From Pseudomonas ekonensis (GTDB lineage Bacteria > Pseudomonadota > Gammaproteobacteria > Pseudomonadales > Pseudomonadaceae): a stretch of 64,000 nucleotides of DNA. Positions 1 through 8,338 of this stretch are shown in pieces. Where the stretch lies: the NCBI RefSeq assembly GCF_019145435.1, contig NZ_JAHSTS010000002.1, forward strand, positions 930,001 to 994,000, read 5' to 3'. The notes below the pieces were generated by a model, which had not been told where the DNA came from, did no database searches, and worked only from the letters and a program-made list of their open reading frames with translations. The position numbers were made by a program, and so were the translations under genes. Every line of letters starts with the position of its first letter. The first letter of the stretch is position 1.

Positions 1-26
1 GGATCGACGGTTTCGACGGCGGACAT
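1..26 (-). CDS. 5' end of an unidentified gene, cut by the window edge
   Basis: An ATG on the minus strand (bases 26-24) follows directly after the TGA stop of the yciO-family gene, with a GAGG ribosome binding site lying inside the end of that gene. The visible start reads MSAVETVD and then leaves the window. This tight spacing suggests a third gene in the PHP nuclease - yciO operon. Only eight codons are visible, so no product is named. Confidence 0.35.
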
Positions 27-656
27 TCAGGCCTCGACCATGAACGGGGTCGGGTCGCCGCAGCCGACGCGGATCACTTCCGGGTCGTCGCCGGTCAGGT
101 CGATCACGGTAGAGGCCTTGATGCCGCCGAAACCGCCATCGATGATCAGATTCACCTGATGCTCGAGCAACTGGCGCATCTCATAGGGATCGCTCAACGG
201 ATCCTCGTCGCCGGGCATGATCAGGGTCACGCTCATCAGCGGTTCGCCCAGCTCGTCCAGCAGCGCCAGGGCGATCGGATGGCTCGGCACCCGCAGGCCG
301 ATGGTGCGTTTCTTGGGGTGCAGCAGCAGGCGCGGCACTTCGCGGGTAGCATTGAGGATGAAGGTGTACGGCCCCGGCAGGTGGGCCTTGAGGATGCGGA
401 ACGTGCCGGTGTCGATCTTGGCGTAATTGCCCAGTTGCGACAGATCGCTGCAGATCAGTGCGAAGTTGTGCTTGTCGTCCAGTTGGCGCAGGCGGCGGAC
501 GCGCTCGATGGCGCTCTTGTCGCCAATTTGGCAACCGATGGCGTAGGAAGAGTCCGTGGGATAAATCACCACCCCGCCCTTGCGGATGATCTCGACCGCC
601 TGTTTGATCAGGCGCGCCTGCGGGTTTTCCGGATGGATCTGGAAAAATTGACTCAC
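27..656 (-). CDS. yciO: YciO/Sua5-family protein (threonylcarbamoyl-AMP synthase-like)
   Basis: A 209-aa protein of the YrdC/Sua5/YciO fold. Characterised members make threonylcarbamoyl-AMP from threonine, bicarbonate and ATP for the t6A modification of tRNA; the YciO branch is related but its exact role is less settled. The nucleotide-binding elements are visible: YPTDSSYAIGC near residue 30 and KKRTIGLRVPSHP near residue 115. The length fits YciO and lacks the extra C-terminal Sua5 domain. A GTG start at 656 is chosen because AGGAAGA precedes it and the homologous sequence begins there (VSQFFQIHPENPQ); the open frame continues upstream with no family similarity. It lies 13 bp after the PHP-domain gene on the same strand, so they are probably co-transcribed. 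The family call is firm, the enzymatic role less so. Confidence 0.93.
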   Translation of the reverse strand: MSQFFQIHPENPQARLIKQAVEIIRKGGVVIYPTDSSYAIGCQIGDKSAIERVRRLRQLDDKHNFALICSDLSQLGNYAKIDTGTFRILKAHLPGPYTFILNATREVPRLLLHPKKRTIGLRVPSHPIALALLDELGEPLMSVTLIMPGDEDPLSDPYEMRQLLEHQVNLIIDGGFGGIKASTVIDLTGDDPEVIRVGCGDPTPFMVEA

Positions 657-669
657 ATTCTCTTCCTGT

Positions 670-1533
670 TCAGACGGCCGCGATAACTGGGTCATGTTTG
701 AACCGGCGCCACAGGGGCGGCAGGTCCTCCGGCACCGGCCGGTACTGGCCGATCTCGGACCAGCCACCAGGGCCATGGAAATCACTGCCGGCGGTGACCA
801 GCAGACCGAATTCGCGGGCCAGGATCGAGAGGCTGCCCACCTGCTCCGCCGGCTGGTGGCCGTTGACCACCTCAAGCGCCTGTCCGCCCGCTTGAATATA
901 GTCGGCAATCAGCCGGCGGCGCTTGCTGCGGGTGAAATCGTAGTGCCAAGGATGCGCCAGGCTGACCCAGGCCCCGGCGGCCCGCAGGGTCGCGACGGTA
1001 TCCTCCAGGGTCGGCCAGTGCTGCTTGACATCCCCCAGCTTGCCGGCGCCCAGCCATTTGCGGAACGCCTCGGCGCGGTCCTTGACGAAGCCTTCGCGCA
1101 CCATCCAGTCGGCAAAATGCGGACGGGCCGGCGCGTTGCCGCTGTCGCCCAGCGCCTGCTGGATCTGCCGCGCGCCTTCGAATGCGCCGGGCATGCCCTT
1201 CTGGGCCAGCTTGCGGCCGATCTCCTCGGAACGCAGCCAGCGGCCGTCGCGCAGTTGGGCGATGGCCTCGACCAACGGTGCGGCGTCGACGTCGAAGCCG
1301 TAGCCCAGCACATGAATGGTCGCCCCGCCCCAGGTGCACGACAGCTCGACGCCGTTGATCAGTTGCATGCCCAGGCCTTCGGCGGCCGCGCGCGCTTCGG
1401 CCAGGCCTTCCAGGGTGTCGTGATCGGTCAGGGACAGGATCCGCACGCCGTTCTCGAACGCTCGCGCAACCAGTGCCGCCGGCGCCAGGGCGCCGTCGGA
1501 GGCTGTGCTGTGGCAGTGCAAATCGACATTCAC
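670..1533 (-). CDS. rnm: PHP-domain nuclease, RNase AM (TrpH/YciV) family
   Basis: A 287-aa PHP-superfamily metal phosphoesterase. E. coli RNase AM (YciV/TrpH) is a 5'-3' exoribonuclease that trims the 5' ends of rRNA precursors and degrades short oligonucleotides. All metal-binding PHP motifs are present: DLHCHSTASDG at the N terminus, LTDHDT near residue 40, LAHPWHYD near residue 195 and AGSDFHGPGG near residue 250. The start is placed at GTG 1533, giving VNVDLHCHS, which matches the family start; a GAGG lies 12 bases upstream, and an upstream TTG at 1551 is the alternative. It leads an operon with yciO and is divergent from yciB, an arrangement long known around the trp region of gamma-proteobacteria. 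Confidence 0.92.
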   Translation of the reverse strand: MNVDLHCHSTASDGALAPAALVARAFENGVRILSLTDHDTLEGLAEARAAAEGLGMQLINGVELSCTWGGATIHVLGYGFDVDAAPLVEAIAQLRDGRWLRSEEIGRKLAQKGMPGAFEGARQIQQALGDSGNAPARPHFADWMVREGFVKDRAEAFRKWLGAGKLGDVKQHWPTLEDTVATLRAAGAWVSLAHPWHYDFTRSKRRRLIADYIQAGGQALEVVNGHQPAEQVGSLSILAREFGLLVTAGSDFHGPGGWSEIGQYRPVPEDLPPLWRRFKHDPVIAAV

Positions 1534-1620
1534 GGGGATGTGTAACCTCAAATCAGCTGGCGCTATCGCGCGCCCGTATGTTTGTTATTATGCCGCCACA
1601 TCCAGCTTCTGGCTCTCACT

Positions 1621-2217
1621 GTGAAACAATTCATCGATTTCATCCCGCTCCTGCTGTTCTTCATCGTCTACAAACTCGATCCGCGCACCGTCGACGTCGC
1701 CGGCCACGAGCTGACCGTAGGCGGCATCTACAGCGCCACCGCGATGCTGATCGTCAGTTCCCTGGTGGTCTACGGCGCGCTGTTCGTCAAGCAGCGCAAG
1801 CTGGAGAAGAGCCAGTGGCTGACCCTCGTCGCCTGCCTGGTGTTCGGCAGCCTGACGCTGGCCTTCCACAGCGAGACCTTCCTGAAGTGGAAAGCCCCGG
1901 TGGTCAACTGGCTGTTCGCCCTGGCCTTCATCGGCAGCCATTTCATCGGCGACCGCCTGCTGATCAAGCGCATCATGGGCCACGCCCTGAGCCTGCCGGA
2001 TCCGGTGTGGCTGCGCCTGAACATCGCCTGGATCGCGTTCTTCCTGTTCTGCGGGGCCGCCAACCTGTTCGTCGCCTTCACCTTCCAGAGCATCTGGGTC
2101 GACTTCAAGGTGTTCGGCAGCCTGGGCATGACCGTGCTGTTCCTGGTCGGACAGGGCATCTACCTGTCCCGTCACCTGCACGACGCCGATACCACAACGC
2201 CAAAAACCGAGGACTGA
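1621..2217 (+). CDS. yciB: inner-membrane septation protein A (YciB/IspZ)
   Basis: A 198-aa polytopic inner-membrane protein of the YciB/IspZ family, implicated in cell-envelope integrity and septation in enteric bacteria. It starts [18 protein letters not shown], the conserved family N terminus, and has about five hydrophobic segments, ending in a polar tail rich in Asp, Thr and Lys. The start is the GTG at 1621; the longer frame from 1582 adds residues absent from the family. The ribosome binding site is weak. The stop is followed after one base by the yciI start, so the two are translationally close and almost certainly one operon. Confidence 0.93.
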   Translation: MKQFIDFIPLLLFFIVYKLDPRTVDVAGHELTVGGIYSATAMLIVSSLVVYGALFVKQRKLEKSQWLTLVACLVFGSLTLAFHSETFLKWKAPVVNWLFALAFIGSHFIGDRLLIKRIMGHALSLPDPVWLRLNIAWIAFFLFCGAANLFVAFTFQSIWVDFKVFGSLGMTVLFLVGQGIYLSRHLHDADTTTPKTED

Positions 2218-2218
2218 C

Positions 2219-2518
2219 ATGCTTTACGCCATCATTGCCACCGACGTCGCCAACTCCCTGGAAGCCCGCCTGGCCGCGCGCCCTGCGCACCTTGAGCGTC
2301 TGCAAGCGCTCAAGGGCGAAGGCCGCATCGTGCTGGCCGGCCCGCACCCGGCGGTCGACAGCAATGATCCGGGCGCGGCGGGCTTCTCCGGCAGCCTGAT
2401 CGTCGCCGAGTTCGATTCCCTGGCCGCCGCGCAGGCCTGGGCCGACGCCGACCCGTACATCGCCGCCGGCGTCTACGCCAACGTCATCGTCAAGCCGTTC
2501 AAGCAAGTCCTGCCGTAA
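2219..2518 (+). CDS. yciI: YciI-family protein (YCII domain)
   Basis: A 99-aa protein made of a single YCII domain, a ferredoxin-like dimeric fold. It begins [21 protein letters not shown]; the conserved His/Asp region is visible as [12 protein letters not shown] and the C-terminal [15 protein letters not shown] is typical. No enzymatic activity is established for this branch. The ATG sits one base after the yciB stop, supporting co-transcription. Confidence 0.93.
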   Translation: MLYAIIATDVANSLEARLAARPAHLERLQALKGEGRIVLAGPHPAVDSNDPGAAGFSGSLIVAEFDSLAAAQAWADADPYIAAGVYANVIVKPFKQVLP

Positions 2519-2540
2519 CTTTTCCCGCCGACGTCCCCAG

Positions 2541-2565
2541 GCGATGAACCTTCCCGGTTCATCGC
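2541..2565 (+). terminator. hairpin after yciI, probable weak terminator
   Basis: GCGATGAACC and GGTTCATCGC form a perfect 10-bp stem with a TTCCC loop 22 bp after the yciI stop. There is no U-run after it, so termination would be weak or Rho-assisted. Confidence 0.4.
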
Positions 2566-2638
2566 GCTCTCAATCGCTCATTATTCTCGTTTGCCGGCCG
2601 ACAACCTGCCCACTATCCAATGGGAAACAGGAGTCGCG

Positions 2639-3049
2639 ATGCGCAAGGGTCCGTTGTGTCTGATGTGGGTCACGCTGTCGGTCATGGCACCCGCCCATGG
2701 CGAAGAAAGCGTCGAAAACGGCAATTCCACGCCGCTGTCGCTGAGCGCCGGCACGCAGATCACCGAGCTGCAGCAGCGCCTCAAGGCCAGCGAGCAGCAG
2801 CGGGAAGAACTGAGCAAACAGCTGCAGAATGCCGACAGCGAACGCGAAAGCCCGCAACTGGCCCGGTTGCGTCAGGAGAACCAGCGCCTGAAACTGCAAC
2901 TCAAGGAAGCCCAGTCCAGCCCGCTGCCGCGTCTGCTGACCGAGCAGCAGCAGTGGTTCGTCACCGGGGCCGCCGTTGCGCTATTGGCGCTGCTGTGCGG
3001 TATCTTTGCCGGTGGTGGACGCAGAACGCGTCGGCAATGGCTAAATTGA
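2639..3049 (+). CDS. coiled-coil protein with C-terminal membrane anchor, function unknown
   Basis: A 136-aa protein starting at ATG 2639 behind an AGGAG site. Residues 1-20 look like a signal peptide or signal anchor (CLMWVTLSVMAPAHG). Residues 35-90 are a Gln/Glu/Leu-rich coiled coil (ITELQQRLKASEQQREELSK). A strong transmembrane segment follows near residues 102-122 (WFVTGAAVALLALLCGIFAG), then a basic tail RRTRRQWLN. The layout recalls envelope SH3/coiled-coil proteins that have lost the SH3 domain; such genes have been loosely labelled translation initiation factor 2 in Pseudomonas, which the sequence does not support. It ends 7 bp before the response regulator and may be co-transcribed with the Cpx-like system. 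Confidence 0.82.
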   Translation: MRKGPLCLMWVTLSVMAPAHGEESVENGNSTPLSLSAGTQITELQQRLKASEQQREELSKQLQNADSERESPQLARLRQENQRLKLQLKEAQSSPLPRLLTEQQQWFVTGAAVALLALLCGIFAGGGRRTRRQWLN

Positions 3050-3056
3050 GTGAGTC

Positions 3057-3734
3057 ATGAGCGAGCTGTTACTGATAGATGACGACCAGGAGCTGTGCGA
3101 ACTCCTGAGCAGTTGGCTGAGCCAGGAAGGTTTCCAGGTGCGCGCCTGCCACGACGGCCAGAGCGCCCGCAAGGCCTTGGCCGAATCCGCGCCGGCGGCG
3201 GTGGTGCTGGACGTGATGCTGCCCGACGGCAGCGGCCTGGAACTGCTCAAGCAACTGCGCAGCGACCACGCCGACCTGCCGGTGCTGATGCTGTCGGCCC
3301 GGGGCGAACCGCTGGACCGCATCCTCGGCCTGGAGCTGGGCGCCGACGACTACCTGGCCAAGCCCTGCGACCCCCGCGAGCTGACCGCCCGTCTGCGCGC
3401 CGTGCTGCGCCGCAGCCACCCGGCGGCCGTGTCGACCCAGCTTGAGCTGGGCGACCTGAGCTTCAGCCCGGTGCGCGGCGTGGTCAGCATCAACGAGAAA
3501 GAGCTCACCCTCACCGTCTCCGAAAGCCGCCTGCTCGAAGCCCTGCTCAAGCAGCCCGGCGAGCCGCTGGACAAACAGGAACTGGCGCAGATCGCCCTCG
3601 GCCGCAAGCTGACCCTCTACGACCGCAGCCTGGACATGCACGTCAGCAACCTGCGCAAAAAGATCGGCCCGCACCCCGACGGCCGCCCGCGCATCGTGGC
3701 CCTGCGCAGCCGCGGCTACTACTACAGCCTCTGA
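3057..3734 (+). CDS. OmpR-family response regulator, CpxR-like
   Basis: A 225-aa two-domain response regulator. Receiver: acidic pocket D8-D10 (LLIDDDQ), phospho-acceptor Asp52 in VVLDVMLPDGSG, switch Ser80, conserved Lys102 in LAKPCDPREL. The C-terminal winged helix (about residues 130-225) carries the OmpR-type recognition region (DRSLDMHVSNLRKKIG). It probably binds DNA when phosphorylated by the sensor kinase encoded at 4408. The gene between them encodes a Spy/CpxP-like periplasmic chaperone, and a GTAAA-N6-GTAAA site matching the CpxR box precedes that gene, so this is very likely the CpxR orthologue. A short inverted repeat with a T-run overlaps its stop. Confidence 0.92.
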   Translation: MSELLLIDDDQELCELLSSWLSQEGFQVRACHDGQSARKALAESAPAAVVLDVMLPDGSGLELLKQLRSDHADLPVLMLSARGEPLDRILGLELGADDYLAKPCDPRELTARLRAVLRRSHPAAVSTQLELGDLSFSPVRGVVSINEKELTLTVSESRLLEALLKQPGEPLDKQELAQIALGRKLTLYDRSLDMHVSNLRKKIGPHPDGRPRIVALRSRGYYYSL

Positions 3735-3749
3735 CGCTGCGTCAGTTTT
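3731..3749 (+). terminator. small hairpin plus T-run overlapping the response-regulator stop
   Basis: CTGACG-CTG-CGTCAG followed by TTTT. The stem is only 6 bp with a 3-base loop, so this is at best an attenuator between the regulator and the chaperone gene. Confidence 0.3.
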
Positions 3750-3771
3750 GTCAGGCCGGCGCCGGAACGTC

Positions 3772-3787
3772 TTTACTCAAGCTTTAC
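3772..3787 (+). promoter_or_regulatory. putative CpxR box upstream of the Spy/CpxP-like gene
   Basis: Two TTTAC pentamers (3772-3776 and 3783-3787) are separated by 6 bp. Read on the minus strand they give GTAAA-N6-GTAAA, the published E. coli CpxR tandem-box pattern with 11-bp centre spacing. The site is about 83 bp upstream of the chaperone start, where an activator would be expected. Binding is inferred. Confidence 0.6.
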
Positions 3788-3869
3788 CCAGCGCTGACCG
3801 CCGCTGACCTTGATCTCCGTAATCTGTACCCATCCGGAACGTACCGGGAACGAGACAAGGAGATACACC

Positions 3870-4319
3870 ATGCGCAAGACCCTCATCGCTCTGATGTTCG
3901 CCGCTGCCCTGCCGACCGTCGCCATGGCCATGCCGGAAGGCGCAGGCCCGATGGGCGGCCCGCTGGACGGCCCGCACCACGGCGGCCAGATGCACGGCAT
4001 GCACGGCAAAGGCCCGTACAGCCAGCTGGACCTGTCCCGCGAACAGCGCGAGCAGATCCGCAAGATCATGGGCGAGCAGATGCACGAGCGCCGTCAAGTG
4101 GTCGACAAGTACCTGGAGAAACTGTCGCCGGCCGACCAGAAAGCCATGAAGGATGAGATGGCGGCCAACCACAAGAAAGCCGAAGCCGACGTACGCGCCG
4201 TGCTGAAGCCGGATCAGCAGAAGAAATTCGACGAGATCCAGAAGAAGCAGGCCGAGCGCCGCGCCGAATGGGCCGAATTCAAGGCCTGGAAAGCGCAACA
4301 GCCGCAAAAGGCGCAATAA
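3870..4319 (+). CDS. Spy/CpxP-family periplasmic chaperone
   Basis: A 149-aa secreted protein. The signal peptide is residues 1-20 (cleavage after AMA). The mature part begins with a Gly/His/Met-rich stretch (MGGPLDGPHHGGQMHGMHG) that could bind metal, then an all-helical region with two LTxxQ-like motifs, LDLSREQREQIRKIM near residue 51 and LKPDQQKKFDEI near residue 111. Spy and CpxP form antiparallel coiled-coil cradles that protect periplasmic proteins, and CpxP restrains the Cpx kinase. The start at 3870 has a clear AAGGAGA. Its place between the response regulator and its kinase, with a CpxR box in front, supports Cpx feedback control. A strong terminator follows. Confidence 0.9.
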   Translation: MRKTLIALMFAAALPTVAMAMPEGAGPMGGPLDGPHHGGQMHGMHGKGPYSQLDLSREQREQIRKIMGEQMHERRQVVDKYLEKLSPADQKAMKDEMAANHKKAEADVRAVLKPDQQKKFDEIQKKQAERRAEWAEFKAWKAQQPQKAQ

Positions 4320-4333
4320 TGTCCTGAACCCCG

Positions 4334-4365
4334 GACCCGACGGCCTCCCCCGTCGGGTCTTTCTT
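4334..4365 (+). terminator. Rho-independent terminator after the Spy/CpxP-like gene
   Basis: GACCCGACG and CGTCGGGTC (9 bp) flank an 8-base loop and are followed by TTTCTT. It separates the chaperone gene from the sensor kinase gene, so kinase expression probably depends on readthrough or a promoter inside 4366-4407. Confidence 0.8.
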
Positions 4366-4407
4366 GTTTGATCCCCTGTGGGATGCAGGTCTGACCGAGG
4401 ACTGTCT

Positions 4408-5748
4408 GTGCGTTCACTGTTCTGGCGTATCCTGGCCAGCTTCTGGCTGGCCATCGCTCTGGTTGCAGGGCTCTCCATCCTGATGGGGCACATGCTCAAC
4501 CAGGACGCGTGGATCCTCAGCCGCCACCCGGGCCTCAACACCCTGGCCGCCGAGTGGACGCAGACCTACGAAAGCCAGGGCGAAGACGCCGCCCAGGACA
4601 TCCTTGAGCAGCGCAAACGCCAGTACCACATCGACGTGCAGGTGCTCAACGAAAGCGGCGACCCGGTGGTGCGCGGCACCTTCCCGCGCCGCGCCGCCGC
4701 GTTCGAGGCCCGCCAGAACAACGACGACCGCCGCCTGCCCTGGCGGCGCCTGACCGACGAATACACCAGCGCCAAGAGCGGCGACACCTACCTGTTCATC
4801 TACCGCATCCCGCACCCGGAACTCGACGCCTGGCACCGCGAAAGCCTGCTGTGGCCGTTGAGCGCGCTGGGCATCGCGCTGGTGGTGCTGACCCTGTTCA
4901 GCCTGCTGGTGACGTTTTCCATCACCCGGCCGCTCAACCGCCTGCGCGGCGCCGTGCACGACCTGGGGCAGACCACCTATCAGCAGAACAGCCTGGCGCA
5001 ACTGGCCAACCGCCGCGACGAATTCGGCGTGCTGGCCAACGACTTCAACCGCATGGGCGCACGCCTGCAAAGCCTGATCGGCAGTCAGCGGCAACTGCTG
5101 CGCGACGTGTCCCATGAATTGCGCTCACCGCTGGCCCGGCTGCGCATCGCCCTGGCGCTGGCCGAGCGGGCCAGCCCCGAAGAACGGGAAAGGCTGTGGC
5201 CGCGCCTGGCCCGCGAATGCGACCGGCTGGAAGCGCTGATCAGTGAAATCCTGGTGCTGGCGCGGGTCGACGCCGACAACGCCAGCGCCGAAGACGTGGA
5301 CCTGAACGCCCTGCTCGGCGCCCTGCAAAAAGATGCGCAGCTCGGCTCACCGGACCAGGCCGTGCGCCTGGAGGCCGAACCGCACCTGGCGCTGACCGGC
5401 TGGCCGACCATGATCGAACGGGCCGTGGACAACCTGCTGCGCAACGCCCAGCGCTTCAACCCTCAGGACCGGCCGATCGAACTGCAGGCTGCGCGCCAGG
5501 GCGAGCGGATCGTGGTCAGCGTGCGCGACCACGGGCCGGGGGTGCAGGACGAACATTTGAGCCAGTTGGGCGAGCCGTTCTACCGCGCACCGGGCCAGAC
5601 CGCCGCCGGCCACGGCCTGGGCCTGGCGATCGCCCGCCGTGCGGCGGAACGGCACGGCGGCGCGCTGGTGCTGGCCAATCACCCGCAGGGCGGCTTCATC
5701 GCCAGACTGGAACTGCCCCTCGTGCCCGGCGCCGTCACCCAGCCCTGA
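4408..5748 (+). CDS. CpxA-like sensor histidine kinase
   Basis: A 446-aa membrane histidine kinase starting at GTG 4408 behind GAGG. TM1 is about residues 5-27, then a periplasmic sensor region to about residue 145, TM2 about 150-172 ending in SITRPLNRLRG, which opens the HAMP linker. Dimerisation/phosphotransfer: DVSHELRSPLARLR with phospho-acceptor His near residue 236. The HATPase_c domain has the N box (DNLLRNAQRFNP), G1 (VRDHGPGV) and G2 (GHGLGLAIARR). It is the expected partner of the CpxR-like regulator at 3057. The chaperone gene intervenes, followed by a terminator, so kinase and regulator may not be made at fixed ratio. The stop runs directly into a REP array. Confidence 0.92.
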   Translation: MRSLFWRILASFWLAIALVAGLSILMGHMLNQDAWILSRHPGLNTLAAEWTQTYESQGEDAAQDILEQRKRQYHIDVQVLNESGDPVVRGTFPRRAAAFEARQNNDDRRLPWRRLTDEYTSAKSGDTYLFIYRIPHPELDAWHRESLLWPLSALGIALVVLTLFSLLVTFSITRPLNRLRGAVHDLGQTTYQQNSLAQLANRRDEFGVLANDFNRMGARLQSLIGSQRQLLRDVSHELRSPLARLRIALALAERASPEERERLWPRLARECDRLEALISEILVLARVDADNASAEDVDLNALLGALQKDAQLGSPDQAVRLEAEPHLALTGWPTMIERAVDNLLRNAQRFNPQDRPIELQAARQGERIVVSVRDHGPGVQDEHLSQLGEPFYRAPGQTAAGHGLGLAIARRAAERHGGALVLANHPQGGFIARLELPLVPGAVTQP

Positions 5749-5756
5749 ACCTCTGC

Positions 5757-6175
5757 AGGAGCGAGCCTGCCCGCGATGGCCGCGTGTCAGGCCCATCCTT
5801 TTTTGGCTGACAGACCGCTATCGCGAGCAAGCTCGCTCCCACAGTGTCCGAGGGGTTCACAGGTTCGGCGTTCGCCCGCGACACCTGTGGGAGCGGGCTT
5901 GCCCGCGATGGCGTCATGTCAGTCACAACACCACTGACAGGCAGACCGCTATCGCGAGCAGGCTCGCTTCCACACTGTCCGAGGGGTTCACAGATTCGGC
6001 GTTCGCCCGCGATACCTGTGGGAGCGGGCTTGCCCGCGATGGCGGCCTGTCAGTCACAACACCACTGACAGGCAGACCGCTATCGAGAGCAGGCTCGCTC
6101 CCACAGTGTCCGAGGGGTTCACAGGTTCGGCGTTCGCCCGCGATACCTGTGGGCGCCAGCCTGCTGGCGATGGCC
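5757..6175. repeat. tandem REP array, 131-bp period
   Basis: Three consecutive composite units repeat with an exact 131-bp period: the landmark CAGACCGCT recurs at 5811, 5942 and 6073. Each unit holds two opposed REP hairpins, one of type ATCGCGAGCAGGCTCGCTCC and one of type GTGGGAGCGGGCTTGCCCGC, plus fixed spacer sequence. The last half-unit uses a different REP core (CGCCAGCCTGCTGGCGATGG). The array fills nearly the whole 447-bp gap between the convergent kinase and nitroreductase genes. No gene is seen in it. Confidence 0.88.
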
Positions 6176-6195
6176 TCGGTCAAGACGCCGGGGAC

Positions 6196-6762
6196 TCAGG
6201 CCTCGGCCGGCCAGGCGCTGACGAATTCGGCCAGTTCGACCTTCTCCGCCACCCGCGGCTCTTTCAGCGGAGTGCCCAGGTACAGGAAAGCAATCACCTG
6301 TTCGTCCTCGGTCAGCCCCAGGCCCTTGGCGACGTGTTTCGAGTAGGCCAGCTCACCGGTGCGCCACACCGCGCCGATCCCTTGGGCATACGCCGCCAGC
6401 AGGATCCCGTGGGCCGCGCAGCCCGCCGCCAGCAGTTGCTCGGATTTCGGGTACTTGACGTGATCCTGCAGCTTGGCGATCACCACAACCACCAAAGGTG
6501 CGCGCAGCGGGCCGTTGCGCGCCTTGTCGATGGCCGCCTCGGTGACTTCGCCATCCTGCATCTGCGCCGCTTCGGCCAGCAGCTCGCCCATCCGCTCGCG
6601 GGCCGGGCCTTCGACGGTCAGGAAACGGTACGGCTGCAAATGCCCGTGATCCGGCGCACGCAGGGCGGCGCCGAACAGGGCCTCGCGCTGCGCGGCGGTC
6701 GGGGCCGGGTCGGTCAGTCGCGGAACGGAAACACGGTTGAGCAAAGCGTCGAGAGCCTGCAT
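6196..6762 (-). CDS. nitroreductase family protein, YdjA-like
   Basis: A 188-aa FMN-dependent oxidoreductase of the single-domain YdjA/TdsD type, the length expected for this branch. Recognisable elements are PDHGHLQPYRFLTVEG near residue 38, where FMN phosphate and ribityl contacts lie, the central helix QLLAAGCAAHGILLAAYAQGIGAVWRTG, and FLYLGTPLKEP near residue 162. Such enzymes reduce nitro compounds or quinones with NAD(P)H; the physiological substrate cannot be told. A strong AGGAGGTGG precedes the ATG. It is divergent from trkH. Confidence 0.9.
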   Translation of the reverse strand: MQALDALLNRVSVPRLTDPAPTAAQREALFGAALRAPDHGHLQPYRFLTVEGPARERMGELLAEAAQMQDGEVTEAAIDKARNGPLRAPLVVVVIAKLQDHVKYPKSEQLLAAGCAAHGILLAAYAQGIGAVWRTGELAYSKHVAKGLGLTEDEQVIAFLYLGTPLKEPRVAEKVELAEFVSAWPAEA

Positions 6763-6883
6763 CGGCCACCTCCTGTCAAAAATGTCGGGCTATTCTAGCG
6801 GCAAGTGCCCGCTCGATGCCGGTTTACATGCCTTGCCCCGCGGGTAGAATGGCGCCCTTCCCCCTTCAGCCCGAGTGGATTTC

Positions 6884-8338
6884 ATGGCGTTGCCGACCTT
6901 AAGGATCATTGGTTTCATCATCGGCATCTTCCTGATCACCCTGGCCATCGCCATGATCGTGCCCATGGCCACCTTAGTGATCTTCGACCGCACCGGCGAC
7001 ATGCCGTCGTTCCTCTGGTCGAGCATGATCACCTTCGTCGCCGGCCTGGCGCTGGTGATCCCGGGCCGTCCGGAGCACATTCACCTGCGGCCCCGGGACA
7101 TGTACCTGCTGACGGTCAGCAGTTGGCTGGTGGTGTGCATCTTCGCCGCGCTGCCGTTCCTGCTGACCCAGCACATCAGCTACACCGACTCGTTCTTCGA
7201 GAGCATGTCCGGCATCACCGCCACCGGCTCGACCGTGCTCACCGGCCTGGACAGCATGTCCCCCGGTATCCTGATGTGGCGCTCGCTGCTGCACTGGATC
7301 GGCGGCATCGGCTTCATCGGCATGGCCGTGGCGATCTTGCCGATGCTGCGCATCGGCGGCATGCGCCTGTTCCAGACCGAGTCCTCGGACCGCTCGGAAA
7401 AGGTCATGCCCCGCTCGCACATGGTGGCGCGGCTGATCGTGGCGGCCTACGTGGGCATCACCATTCTCGGCAGCCTGGCGTTCTGGTGGGCCGGCATGAG
7501 CCCGTTCGATGCGGTCAACCACGCCATGTCAGCGATCTCCACCGGCGGTTTCTCGACCTCCGACCAGTCCCTGGCCAAGTGGACGCAGCCGGCGGTGCAC
7601 TGGGTCGCGGTGGTGGTCATGATCCTCGGCAGCCTGCCGTTCACCCTGTACGTGGCGACCCTGCGCGGCAACCGCCGGGCGCTGATCAAGGACCAGCAAG
7701 TGCAGGGGCTGCTCGGCATGCTGCTGGTGACCTGGCTGGTGCTCGGCACCTGGTACTGGTGGACCACCAACCTGCATTGGCTGGACGCGCTGCGGCACGT
7801 GGCGCTGAACGTGACCTCGGTGGTCACCACCACCGGATTCGCGCTGGGGGACTACAGCCTGTGGGGCAATTTCTCGCTGATGCTGTTCTTCTATCTGGGC
7901 TTCGTCGGCGGCTGCTCCGGCTCGACGGCGGGCGGGATCAAGATCTTCCGTTTCCAGGTCGCCTACATCCTGCTCAAGGCCAACCTCAACCAGTTGATTC
8001 ACCCGCGGGCGGTGATCAAGCAGAAATACAACGGCCACCGCCTCGACGAAGAGATCGTGCGCTCGATCCTGACCTTTTCGTTCTTCTTCGCCATCACCAT
8101 CTGCGTGATCGCCCTGCTCCTGTCGCTGCTGGGCGTCGACTGGATGACGGCGTTGACCGGCGCCGCCAGCACCGTGTCCGGCGTCGGCCCCGGCCTGGGC
8201 GAGACCATCGGCCCGGCCGGCAACTTCGCCAGCCTGCCGGATGCGGCCAAGTGGATCCTGTCGTTCGGCATGCTGCTGGGGCGGCTGGAGATCATCACGG
8301 TGTTTGTGCTGTGCATTCCGGCGTTCTGGCGTCACTGA
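6884..8338 (+). CDS. trkH: TrkH-family potassium uptake channel subunit
   Basis: A 484-aa inner-membrane protein with the four M1-P-M2 repeats of the Trk/Ktr/HKT superfamily. The four pore loops carry the selectivity glycines: SGITATGSTVL, AISTGGFSTS, SVVTTTGFALG and TVSGVGPGLGE. It forms a K+ channel that works with the cytoplasmic TrkA protein, encoded elsewhere. The start at ATG 6884 is preferred over GTG 6875 by family alignment (MALPTLRIIGF). The 3' end overlaps the convergent AraC-type gene by 44 bp. Confidence 0.94.
   Translation: MALPTLRIIGFIIGIFLITLAIAMIVPMATLVIFDRTGDMPSFLWSSMITFVAGLALVIPGRPEHIHLRPRDMYLLTVSSWLVVCIFAALPFLLTQHISYTDSFFESMSGITATGSTVLTGLDSMSPGILMWRSLLHWIGGIGFIGMAVAILPMLRIGGMRLFQTESSDRSEKVMPRSHMVARLIVAAYVGITILGSLAFWWAGMSPFDAVNHAMSAISTGGFSTSDQSLAKWTQPAVHWVAVVVMILGSLPFTLYVATLRGNRRALIKDQQVQGLLGMLLVTWLVLGTWYWWTTNLHWLDALRHVALNVTSVVTTTGFALGDYSLWGNFSLMLFFYLGFVGGCSGSTAGGIKIFRFQVAYILLKANLNQLIHPRAVIKQKYNGHRLDEEIVRSILTFSFFFAITICVIALLLSLLGVDWMTALTGAASTVSGVGPGLGETIGPAGNFASLPDAAKWILSFGMLLGRLEIITVFVLCIPAFWRH

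Noticed and set aside
5757..6175. Regular 131-bp repeats that could be mistaken for a CRISPR array.
   Set aside because: Spacers are conserved between units, units are made of two palindromic REPs, and no cas gene is present.
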